Shown here one piece after another: positions 1-5,031 of a stretch of 5,281 nt of DNA. The position numbers and the translations under genes were made by a program. The stretch is taken from NCBI GenBank assembly GCA_034437455.1, contig DAOTUB010000138.1, forward strand, positions 1 to 5,281, written 5' to 3'. Numbering within the stretch: the stretch's first letter is position 1; each line of letters opens with the position of its first letter. The stretch comes from DAOTUB01 sp034437455. Its GTDB lineage: Bacteria > Chloroflexota > Anaerolineae > B4-G1. Below the pieces are notes generated by a model that saw only the letters and a list, made by a program, of their open reading frames with translations, ran no database searches and was not told where the DNA came from.

Positions 1-275
1 TGCGGGTAAAGAAAGGCTTGTCTAGGACTTGAATCCTGAACAGAAAGGCCAAACCCCTATATATACCGGTTCGCCAAGCGAAGAACGTATATGTGGTGGT
101 AGGCTAAAAACTTTTATCCAAAGTCCAAATCTACGTGAAAGCCGTGGTCCGAGCCAACCACTTGACCTGTCATTCAGATAGCGCTGTGAGACAGGTGATA
201 AACATCGCAACAGGCCCAGCGGTTTCCTTGCTGGAATTGATAGCGATGCTCAACTCTCAATCAGCGCGATCATCT
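1..275. other. Intergenic region without a supported gene
   Basis: I see no convincing coding region, tRNA or rRNA here. The only sizeable reading frame runs on the minus strand (about 22-210), starts at TTG, has no recognisable motif and is not supported. The stretch contains several short inverted repeats: TTCGC-CAA-GCGAA at 70-82, GTGGT/ACCAC at 144-161, and ACCTGTC/GACAGGT at 165-196. None is followed by a T-run, so none is a clear terminator. From about 246 the sequence begins to resemble the region upstream of the second gene. Confidence 0.5.
165..196. repeat. Inverted repeat ACCTGTC-N18-GACAGGT
   Basis: Perfect 7-bp arms lie at 165-171 and 190-196, separated by 18 bases. No T-tract follows, so a terminator is unlikely. 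It could be a regulator half-site pair or a weak RNA hairpin. It lies about 130 bp upstream of the TATAAT box of the first gene, which is far for a classical operator. Confidence 0.3.
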
Positions 276-331
276 CGAAACATTACTGTAACGCAAATGA
301 CACCCTGAGAACACCTGGGCCGCATTATAAT
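276..331 (+). promoter_or_regulatory. Promoter-like block upstream of the LCP-like gene, copy 1 of 2
   Basis: This block aligns without gaps to 1676-1731. Over 276-330, 44 of 55 positions are identical, and most differences in the core are transitions. It ends in a perfect TATAAT (-10) at 326-331, placing the start of transcription near 338 and giving a leader of about 100 nt before the ATG at 442. No TTGACA lies 17 bp upstream; that place holds CCCTGA in both copies. Upstream of it is the conserved core TGTAACGYAAATGAYACC (288-304). A weak -35 plus a conserved upstream core suggests an activator-dependent promoter, which is inference. Confidence 0.6.
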
Positions 332-428
332 AGACCTGCTTCACCTGTTGAAAGTGGCGCAGACCGATCTGTGTTTAGAATGAGACTGGCTTGGGGCTGG
401 TGGATACGGTGGCCCGCTTTAGGTCTCG

Positions 429-434
429 AAGGAG
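429..434 (+). promoter_or_regulatory. Ribosome binding site deciding the start at 442
   Basis: AAGGAG lies 7 nt before ATG 442. It excludes the longer reading from TTG 391, which would put 17 arginine-containing residues ahead of the lipoprotein signal. Confidence 0.75.
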
Positions 435-441
435 TGTTCTG

Positions 442-1419
442 ATGAAGATCTTTCGTCTCGTGATCTATGTCGTCGCGGCGGTGATCGTGATCGTCGCCGT
501 TGCTGCATGTCGTGCGACGCCAACGCCAACGTCACTGCCTCCAGCGCCGCCGCCTACCGCAACGACCATATCCACACCCACCACCGAGCCAACGCAACCC
601 ACAGGCGTCTGCGGTCAGCAAGGCAGCATAACCGTGTTGATTATGGGAGAGAGCGCGCCGGAGGATCAGTCGGAGCGCGGTGCCAGCTACATCCGCCTGG
701 CCAGGGTGGATTACGGCGCCAGGGTGGTGCGTGTGCTGGCCCTGCCGCCCTATCTGTGGGTAAATACACCGGCGCTGTCCACGACGGCGCAGATTGAAGC
801 CATTGAGCTAACCCACGTGTACCGGGAAGCCCTACAGATCCCATCGGGGAGGGACCGGGCCAAAATAGCTTATGCCGCGGACATCACGGCCCAGACGATC
901 GACGACAACTTTGATCTCGCGCCAGATCATACCGTCGTCCTCAGACAAGGGGCCTTTGTTGAGATGATCGACGCGCTGGGCGGGCTCTCGATCGACCTAC
1001 CGGAGGACGTGGACGGCTCGCCATGCGGACTGGGCACGTACAGCGCAGGCCCCCAGGTACTGGACGGTCAACGAGTGCTGGACTATGTGAGCATCTATCC
1101 AGCTGTTGGGGATGAGGAGCCGATAGAATTGGAGCGGTTCAAGCGTCAAAGGCAGGTGCTTCGGGCCATCCATGCCCAGGTCATCAGTATCAAGACACTC
1201 CTCCATTCTCCCGACTTGATCCGGCGTTACCATCAGTATGTGGTCACTGACCTCGGCCTGAATCACCTCCTGGCCCTGGCATGCTTGCTGCAGGAACCCG
1301 GCCTGTCAGTCGAGTATCTGGAGCTGACCCCTGACCTGTTTACGCCTGGAGAGGGGAAAATCCTCTTCCCCAAGACGGACGAGATCATCCAATACATCGA
1401 GACCGAATTCGTCCAATAG
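442..1419 (+). CDS. Lipoprotein with a degenerate LytR-CpsA-Psr (LCP) domain
   Basis: The protein has 325 residues. I chose the ATG at 442 because AAGGAG (429-434) sits 7 nt upstream and the product then starts directly with a signal peptide; an in-frame TTG at 391 has no such support. Residues 1-23 form a lipoprotein signal ending in the lipobox VAAC (Cys23), followed by a Thr/Pro-rich linker to about residue 54, so the domain should sit outside the membrane. Residues about 62-245 follow the LCP layout: R79 where RSD is usual, LALPPYLW (99-106) in place of the SIPRD segment, DALGG (177-181), LDGQ, and ERFKRQ (231-236). LCP enzymes normally transfer undecaprenyl-linked glycopolymers to the cell wall. 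Here the SIPRD arginine and aspartate are P103 and Y104, and the YVRxR arginines are S217 and Y219, so transferase activity is doubtful. It may bind polyprenyl phosphates or act structurally. The gene stands alone behind its own promoter. Confidence 0.75.
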   Translation: MKIFRLVIYVVAAVIVIVAVAACRATPTPTSLPPAPPPTATTISTPTTEPTQPTGVCGQQGSITVLIMGESAPEDQSERGASYIRLARVDYGARVVRVLALPPYLWVNTPALSTTAQIEAIELTHVYREALQIPSGRDRAKIAYAADITAQTIDDNFDLAPDHTVVLRQGAFVEMIDALGGLSIDLPEDVDGSPCGLGTYSAGPQVLDGQRVLDYVSIYPAVGDEEPIELERFKRQRQVLRAIHAQVISIKTLLHSPDLIRRYHQYVVTDLGLNHLLALACLLQEPGLSVEYLELTPDLFTPGEGKILFPKTDEIIQYIETEFVQ

Positions 1420-1675
1420 GGTTGGGTCTGTAGGCCGCGCTTGTAGCGCGATGATGTTCGGAGTTTCAGAGTATCTTCTCTCGAAAACCAAAATTGCTCT
1501 GGCAAGACTCGCTTGGTTTCGATACGCTTCTCCGCTGGCGCTGCAAAGCTACTCAACCGGCGCTCTATTTAATGGCTGAACGGTCAAGTCGCGATTTCGA
1601 TATCGTGCACCCCTGCAAGATTTGATTCAGGCTCGCGGGAAGCTTTATGCCTGTCCCTCAACTGCGTAGCCAGTC
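1420..1675. other. Intergenic region with hairpins and a REP-like repeat
   Basis: No gene is supported in this stretch. Just after the stop codon of the LCP-like gene is a hairpin with a 6-bp stem and 3-nt loop (CGCGCT at 1436-1441, AGCGCG at 1445-1450). It lacks a T-run, so it is at best a weak or Rho-assisted 3' end. A nested hairpin and a REP-like sequence follow (see 1482-1558). The rest, about 1560-1675, shows nothing recognisable apart from a partial resemblance between 1646-1675 and 246-275 that leads into the duplicated promoter block. Confidence 0.5.
1482..1558. repeat. Nested hairpin and REP-like intergenic repeat
   Basis: CGAAAACCAA (1482-1491) pairs with TTGGTTTCG (1513-1521) with one bulged base. 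The loop contains a smaller hairpin, TTGC-TCTG-GCAA (1494-1505). The stretch 1515-1558 starts GGTTTCGATACGC and ends GCTACTCAACC. That format resembles the short dispersed intergenic repeats (GGTTTCGA...CTCAACC) known from many actinobacterial and some other genomes. Only one copy is visible, so calling it a dispersed repeat is inference from remembered pattern. Confidence 0.35.
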
Positions 1676-1731
1676 CGAAACAGTATTGTAACGTAAATGA
1701 TACCCTGAAAACAGTTGTACCGAGTTATAAT
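1676..1731 (+). promoter_or_regulatory. Promoter-like block upstream of the CPBP gene, copy 2 of 2
   Basis: This is the second copy of the block at 276-331, exactly 1400 bp downstream and with no gap in the alignment. It has the same core TGTAACGTAAATGATACC (1688-1705) and a perfect TATAAT at 1726-1731. Transcription would begin near 1738, giving a leader of about 60 nt before the ATG at 1800. As in copy 1, the -35 position holds CCCTGA rather than TTGACA. Weaker similarity extends upstream to about 1646. Confidence 0.6.
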
Positions 1732-1742
1732 TGTTGCACAAT
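1730..1742. promoter_or_regulatory. Palindrome ATTGT-TGC-ACAAT at the transcription start
   Basis: Perfect 5-bp arms overlap the last bases of the -10 box and the expected start of transcription. The location would suit a repressor operator. Copy 1 of the promoter block has no equivalent, so any role would be specific to the CPBP gene. Confidence 0.3.
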
Positions 1743-1799
1743 ACACACAAGCCTGCGGTCTGCATTTCGGAGATCGCTTATACCAAAAGCGGTGAAAAC

Positions 1800-3254
1800 A
1801 TGGCACAAGCAAAAGCTGAGGTCTTGCCTAGCGAACTATTGAGCGTCCTACCGTGGGTTTCAAAGCGGAAGGCGACGACGGGTGAGCAACTGCAACGAGC
1901 CGCTGTCGCCCTCGAAGCGGGGCGCAAGGCGGAGGCCCGAATCCTGCTTGAGGAGGTGGTCCAGGCCAATCCGCGCTCGGAGCGGGCCTGGCTGTGGCTG
2001 GCGGATGCGGTGGATGCGGACGAGGAGCGGCGCTTTTGCCTGACTCACGTGCTTTCCATCAACCGCCGCAATGCGCTGGCCCGGCGGGCGCTGGGGGCCA
2101 TGGAGCCAGGGGCCATCCAGTCCCCCCTGTTGCGAGTGGCCTCCGCTGCCCTGGAAGTCGGACGCAGGACGGAGGCCCGTCGCCTGTTGGAGGGAATCGT
2201 CCGGGCAAACCCGCGCTCAGAGCGGGGCTGGCTGTGGCTGGCGGATGCCGTGGATTCTTATGAGGAACAGCGCTTTTGCCTGAACCAGGTCATGTCCATC
2301 AACCGGCGCAACGCGCTGGCGCGACGGGAGCTGGAAGTGCTGGGACCTGGCCCTGCCTGGTCCCCGCTCGATAGACAGGCGGTAGCGCCGGGGCTTTGGG
2401 CAGGATGGCAGTCCCCGATCGCTGCGGTCGCCGAGAGTCGTGCTGCTGTTGGCAGCCGTGCCATCCCAATGGCCCTGGTGATAGCCGGGGGCTACCTGGC
2501 AGCGGTGGCCGTGGCCGAGGTGCTCACCGCTCTCATCGAACCCCGGGTTGGACTGGTGCTGCACGTCGTTTTACTGATGATGTTGTTGCTCCACACCGCT
2601 CGTACCTGGGGGCGTCCGGGCCACAAACTTGTGCTCTGCCTCTCCTTTGCTCCCCTCATTCGCCTGTTGAGTTTGTCCATGCCGTTGGCTGGCTTTACCC
2701 GGATCTATTGGTACTTTATCGTCAGCGTGCCTCTGATCACCGCCACCTTCGTCGCCTTGCGCATCCTGGGGTTCTCCAGGATGGAGCTTGGGCTGAATCT
2801 GAAGGGGATCCCCGTCCAAATGTTGGTGACTTTTACCGGCTTGTCGCTGGGCTACATCGAGTACCGCATCCTGCGGCCAGCTCCGCTGGCCGCCAGCCTG
2901 GCCTGGCGGGAGGTTTGGCTGCCGGCGCTGATCTTGTTGGTCTGCACCGGTTTCATCGAGGAGCTGATCTTTCGCGGGATGATGCAACAGGCTGTGACCA
3001 AGGTGTTGGGGATTTGGTGGGGCATCATCTATGTGGCTATGCTCTTCGCCGTGCTGCACGTGGGCTACCAGTCGCTATCTGACGTCATCTTTGTTTTCAT
3101 CGTGGCCCTCTTCTTTGGTATCGTCAAGGCCCATACCGGCTCCATCTTGGGCGTCACGCTGGCCCACGGGCTGACGAACATCCTCCTGTTCTTGACGATG
3201 CCTCTGGGCGTGAATCACTTTGACATCCTCGCCTCTTACCTGTCCGGACTGTAA
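1800..3254 (+). CDS. Fusion of two helical repeats to a CPBP-family intramembrane protease
   Basis: The protein has 484 residues. I chose the ATG at 1800 because an upstream in-frame TTG at 1731 overlaps the -10 box; GGTGA (1791-1795) is a weak ribosome binding site. Residues about 29-190 hold two TPR-like units 80 residues apart, 51 of 75 positions identical, each with NPRSER-x-WLWLADAVD and SINRRNALARR. From about residue 220 the protein is membrane-embedded, with roughly eight or nine hydrophobic segments. The C-terminal part carries all CPBP (CAAX protease/Abi, family M79-like) motifs: EELIFR (E387, E388, R392), FAVLH (F416, H420) and HGLTN (H456, N460). An active glutamate/histidine protease in the membrane is therefore likely. 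Members process prenylated proteins or peptides, or act in bacteriocin immunity; the substrate here is unknown. The helical repeats should face the cytoplasm and may recruit a partner. The gene is monocistronic between its own promoter and terminator. Confidence 0.88.
   Translation: MAQAKAEVLPSELLSVLPWVSKRKATTGEQLQRAAVALEAGRKAEARILLEEVVQANPRSERAWLWLADAVDADEERRFCLTHVLSINRRNALARRALGAMEPGAIQSPLLRVASAALEVGRRTEARRLLEGIVRANPRSERGWLWLADAVDSYEEQRFCLNQVMSINRRNALARRELEVLGPGPAWSPLDRQAVAPGLWAGWQSPIAAVAESRAAVGSRAIPMALVIAGGYLAAVAVAEVLTALIEPRVGLVLHVVLLMMLLLHTARTWGRPGHKLVLCLSFAPLIRLLSLSMPLAGFTRIYWYFIVSVPLITATFVALRILGFSRMELGLNLKGIPVQMLVTFTGLSLGYIEYRILRPAPLAASLAWREVWLPALILLVCTGFIEELIFRGMMQQAVTKVLGIWWGIIYVAMLFAVLHVGYQSLSDVIFVFIVALFFGIVKAHTGSILGVTLAHGLTNILLFLTMPLGVNHFDILASYLSGL
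1882..2361 (+). repeat. Tandem 240-bp intragenic duplication encoding the two helical repeats
   Basis: The halves 1882-2121 and 2122-2361 align at a constant offset of 240 bp. For example, the sequence around 1981-2015 recurs almost unchanged at 2221-2255. Amino-acid identity is 51 of 75 and stretches of DNA are near-identical, which suggests a fairly recent duplication or ongoing gene conversion. The ends of the units are approximate. Confidence 0.8.
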
Positions 3255-3279
3255 TCCCCGACTGTCTCAACTAACGCAG

Positions 3280-3312
3280 AAAAAGTGCAGACCATCCATC
3301 TGCACTTTTTGT
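3280..3312 (+). terminator. Intrinsic terminator after the CPBP gene
   Basis: A perfect 12-bp stem (AAAAAGTGCAGA at 3280-3291 and TCTGCACTTTTT at 3299-3310) encloses a 7-nt loop. It starts 26 bp after the stop codon, and the T-run is part of the descending arm. The stem also carries an A-run on the other side, so it could terminate transcription from either direction. Confidence 0.85.
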
Positions 3313-3323
3313 TTGTGGCGTAA

Positions 3324-3428
3324 TGGACAAACTGATGTTCCCCCGAAAAAATGGACAGAGAGTTAAGCAAAAAGCTGCTCCTCATAGTAGCGTTTCTCGT
3401 ATTCTTCTGGGCTAAGATAGCCAAGTAG
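3324..3428 (-). mobile_element. Terminal remnant of an IS3-family insertion sequence
   Basis: Read on the minus strand, the frame ending at the TAA of 3363-3365 gives LGYLSPEEYE followed by KRYYEEQLFA. This is the usual C-terminus of IS3-family OrfB integrases, which end in forms such as H-S-A-L-G-Y-x-(S/T)-P. The frame is lost upstream of about 3428, so only some 22 codons survive. Beyond the stop codon lies non-coding sequence, and the element probably ends at the TG of TGGACA (3324), in line with the TG...CA ends of the family. TGGACA recurs at 3352-3357, perhaps as a subterminal binding repeat. The other end and target duplication are not visible. The fragment begins 11 bp after the terminator. 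Confidence 0.7.
3363..3428 (-). pseudogene. IS3-family transposase OrfB, C-terminal fragment
   Basis: About 21 codons of the DDE integrase tail remain (key motif LGYLSPEEYE), with the stop at 3363-3365. The catalytic DDE core is absent and the frame meets a stop at 3435-3437, so no function is possible. The family call rests on this short tail alone. Confidence 0.65.
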
Positions 3429-3430
3429 GA

Positions 3431-3455
3431 CGGGTTAAGGGAACCCGAAACCCGA
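3431..3455. repeat. Short inverted and tandem repeat at a junction of element remnants
   Basis: CGGGTT (3431-3436) and AACCCG (3442-3447) form perfect arms around a 5-nt loop, and AACCCGA is repeated in tandem at 3442-3448 and 3449-3455. It lies where the IS3 remnant stops and the next decayed element begins, so it may mark a junction or deletion scar. Confidence 0.3.
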
Positions 3456-3460
3456 CGTCT

Positions 3461-3787
3461 TGCCTTTCAGTGAAATTCAGTGCCATCAGCGCGTTGGCAA
3501 TCGAACTGAGAGCGCCAACCACCAGCGAGGGCAACCACATTGCGCTCTTGGCGGTGAGAACCACGGATTAGGGAAAAATCACGATGGCGGCGCTCTCGCC
3601 GGGAAAACGGGCGCACCCGCTCCAGCGGGCGTTTGGCGAAGTGATCGTCGTCGGCGATCGCGCCAGCTTGAACGGTGAACTGGCGTTTGCCTGCGACGAC
3701 CACAAACTGCACTACCCGATAAACTTTCCAGAAATCACTGACATCAGTCAAAATTCACCGCTACCTGAAAAAGTTTACAGACAATGA
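3461..3787 (+). pseudogene. Decayed DDE transposase (IS1634/IS4-like), probable
   Basis: One plus-strand frame reads through most of this stretch but has a TAG at 3569-3571. After the stop it gives GKITMAALSPGKRAHPL, then EVIVVGDRASLNGELAFA and HKLHY, ending at a TGA (3785-3787). The pattern 'pGkRah...VVGDRaxLngELAfA...HxLxY' fits the segment around the second catalytic aspartate of IS1634/IS4-type transposases (Asp in VVGDRA, codon 3656-3658). This assignment is from remembered family patterns, not a search. The N- and C-terminal parts of such a protein (normally 400 or more residues) are missing, so this is a fragment. A 94-residue minus-strand frame over the same stretch looks like a shadow. 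Confidence 0.4.
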
Positions 3788-3832
3788 ATCATGCCGCATT
3801 TTGGTAAACACGGGATTAGGCACAGGATCTGC

Positions 3833-3861
3833 TTGACAGATTGGCAGAGAGAGAGTACACT
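3833..3861 (+). promoter_or_regulatory. Near-consensus sigma-70 promoter for the gene at 3991
   Basis: TTGACA (3833-3838) and TACACT (3856-3861) are separated by exactly 17 bp. Transcription would start near 3868, giving a leader of about 120 nt. This promoter differs completely from the paired promoter blocks of the first two genes. Confidence 0.75.
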
Positions 3862-3890
3862 TTGATCGTCACTACAAAATCCGCCTTCTA

Positions 3891-3919
3891 GTACCTGTCT
3901 GTACCCAAGTACAGGACAC
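3891..3919 (+). promoter_or_regulatory. Leader hairpin or operator (CTGTAC-CCAA-GTACAG)
   Basis: Perfect 6-bp arms lie at 3899-3904 and 3909-3914 around a 4-nt loop. With one bulge the pairing extends to GT-CTGTAC against GTACAGGAC. A second, overlapping arrangement (CCTGT at 3894-3898, ACAGG at 3911-3915) is also possible. It sits some 25-50 nt after the expected start of transcription and has no T-run, so an operator or a stabilising leader hairpin is likelier than a terminator. Confidence 0.45.
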
Positions 3920-3977
3920 AGTGGTCATGCTTTGTCGAGAAGCTCTTTTGTTGTCCTTTACACTCCACATTGGGAGG

Positions 3978-3984
3978 AAGGAGG
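3978..3984 (+). promoter_or_regulatory. Strong ribosome binding site deciding the start at 3991
   Basis: AAGGAGG ends 6 nt before ATG 3991. An in-frame TTG at 3970 precedes and would include the ribosome binding site within the gene, so it is rejected. Confidence 0.85.
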
Positions 3985-3990
3985 AATCCG

Positions 3991-4998
3991 ATGGCACGCT
4001 CTCGTCGGTACAGAACTTGGATTTTGGTCACGAGCGTCACGTTGCTCTTGGCCGGGATAGCGATAATTTCCCAGAACTCACAAGCTGAGCACTCACTCTC
4101 CCCAGAACAATCGGTGCAGCGTGCCTGGCGATTGGCCCAGGAATCCGGCGCGTATCACTTTTCCACCGATATCGTTCAGACAACGTACCCGGCTCCAGCG
4201 GTGTCCAACGTGGGCCGCAGCAGCCGCCAAGAGACGCTCTACATCGAGGGACAAGCCAACCTGCCCGAACGCACCCTGTCCATGACTCTGTGGAAAGGCG
4301 GCAGCGTGCTGAGTCTCCGCGATGGCATCGAGGTGCGCGTCGAGGGCGACCAGGCTTACGGCCGCCAGATCGGGGGGACGTGGCAAGAGATGGAGGACTT
4401 GAGCGGTGCGTTCGCCCCAGGCAGCGACCTGATGGCCTACCTGGCAGGGGCTAAGAACGTGCGGCGAGTTGGTGAGTCGGTTGAGCGTGCATTACGTTTT
4501 ACGCATTACGCCTTCGATGTCGATGGCCCTGCCTTTGCCCGCCACGTGCGCGATCAACTGGAACGCCATCTGCTCGAGAACGGCGAGCTGCCTCGCGGCG
4601 TGAACCTGGAGGTCGCCCGCCAGTACAACAACGTGAGCGGCCAGGGGGAGGTGTGGCTTGACGGCGACAACCTACCCATGCGCTTGAAGGTGCACCTCGA
4701 ATATCCAGAACAGGTGAACGGCGAGCGCGTCAAAGCCGACATCCAGACGGACTTTTCTGGGTTTGCAGTGAGAAACCGGGGTGTTGACAACACCCTGATT
4801 TCTTTTTCCTCCAAGGACTGGCAGAACTTTGGTCTGCGAACCGGCCTGTCGCTGGGGCTGATGGGGGTGGTTCTATTGCTCGCGACTTCTCGCCGGTCAA
4901 GAAAAGTCTATACGGCTTTTGCCCTGGTCATTATCTTTTCGACCAATACTGTCCTGATACCCATAGTGTACCTTAACAAAAACCACATGCTCTGGTAA
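3991..4998 (+). CDS. Envelope protein of unknown function, possibly truncated at its C-terminus
   Basis: The protein has 335 residues. I do not recognise a named family. Residues 10-26 form a hydrophobic anchor or signal after a basic start (MARSRRYR), perhaps cleaved after SQA (30-32). Residues about 40-275 are a soluble, largely beta-rich region with paired phrases such as VEGDQAYG and GQGEVWLDGDNLPMRL; the second resembles the last strands of LolA/LprG-like lipid-binding folds, a weak impression only. Two hydrophobic segments follow at about 286-299 and 306-327, separated by SRRSRK, which should be cytoplasmic. I recall similar Chloroflexota proteins carrying a long extracellular part after such segments. 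Here the protein stops with NKNHMLW, 33 bp before a transposase start, so an insertion may have removed the rest. The promoter and ribosome binding site are strong, so it is probably expressed. Confidence 0.75.
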   Translation: MARSRRYRTWILVTSVTLLLAGIAIISQNSQAEHSLSPEQSVQRAWRLAQESGAYHFSTDIVQTTYPAPAVSNVGRSSRQETLYIEGQANLPERTLSMTLWKGGSVLSLRDGIEVRVEGDQAYGRQIGGTWQEMEDLSGAFAPGSDLMAYLAGAKNVRRVGESVERALRFTHYAFDVDGPAFARHVRDQLERHLLENGELPRGVNLEVARQYNNVSGQGEVWLDGDNLPMRLKVHLEYPEQVNGERVKADIQTDFSGFAVRNRGVDNTLISFSSKDWQNFGLRTGLSLGLMGVVLLLATSRRSRKVYTAFALVIIFSTNTVLIPIVYLNKNHMLW

Positions 4999-5020
4999 CA
5001 TTGCTGCGACCCTACTTCCC

Positions 5021-5026
5021 AGGAGG
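5021..5026 (+). promoter_or_regulatory. Ribosome binding site of the transposase
   Basis: AGGAGG ends 5 nt before ATG 5032, supporting that start for the partial gene at the right edge. Confidence 0.8.
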
Positions 5027-5031
5027 CAGCA

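Noticed and set aside
22..210. 62-codon minus-strand reading frame near the left edge
   Set aside because: It starts at TTG, has no ribosome binding site or recognisable motif, and lies in a stretch with scattered inverted repeats; not supported as a gene.
391..441. Extended start (TTG) of the LCP-like lipoprotein
   Set aside because: AAGGAG is placed for the ATG at 442, and the extension would put an arginine-rich stretch before a clear lipoprotein signal.
1436..1450. Terminator of the LCP-like gene
   Set aside because: The hairpin is short (6 bp) and no T-run follows, so it was described within the intergenic region but not called a terminator.
1731..1799. Extended start (TTG) of the CPBP gene
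   Set aside because: The TTG overlaps the TATAAT box, so it would lie upstream of the expected transcript; the ATG at 1800 has a weak but placed GGTGA.
2571..3059. 162-codon minus-strand frame inside the CPBP gene
   Set aside because: It is the shadow of a GC-rich membrane-protein gene; its composition (many Gln, His, Pro, Asp) is typical of antisense of hydrophobic codons.
3467..3751. 94-codon minus-strand frame in the decayed region
   Set aside because: It shows no family motif, while the opposite strand carries the VVGDRA and GELAFA pattern of a transposase; probably a shadow.
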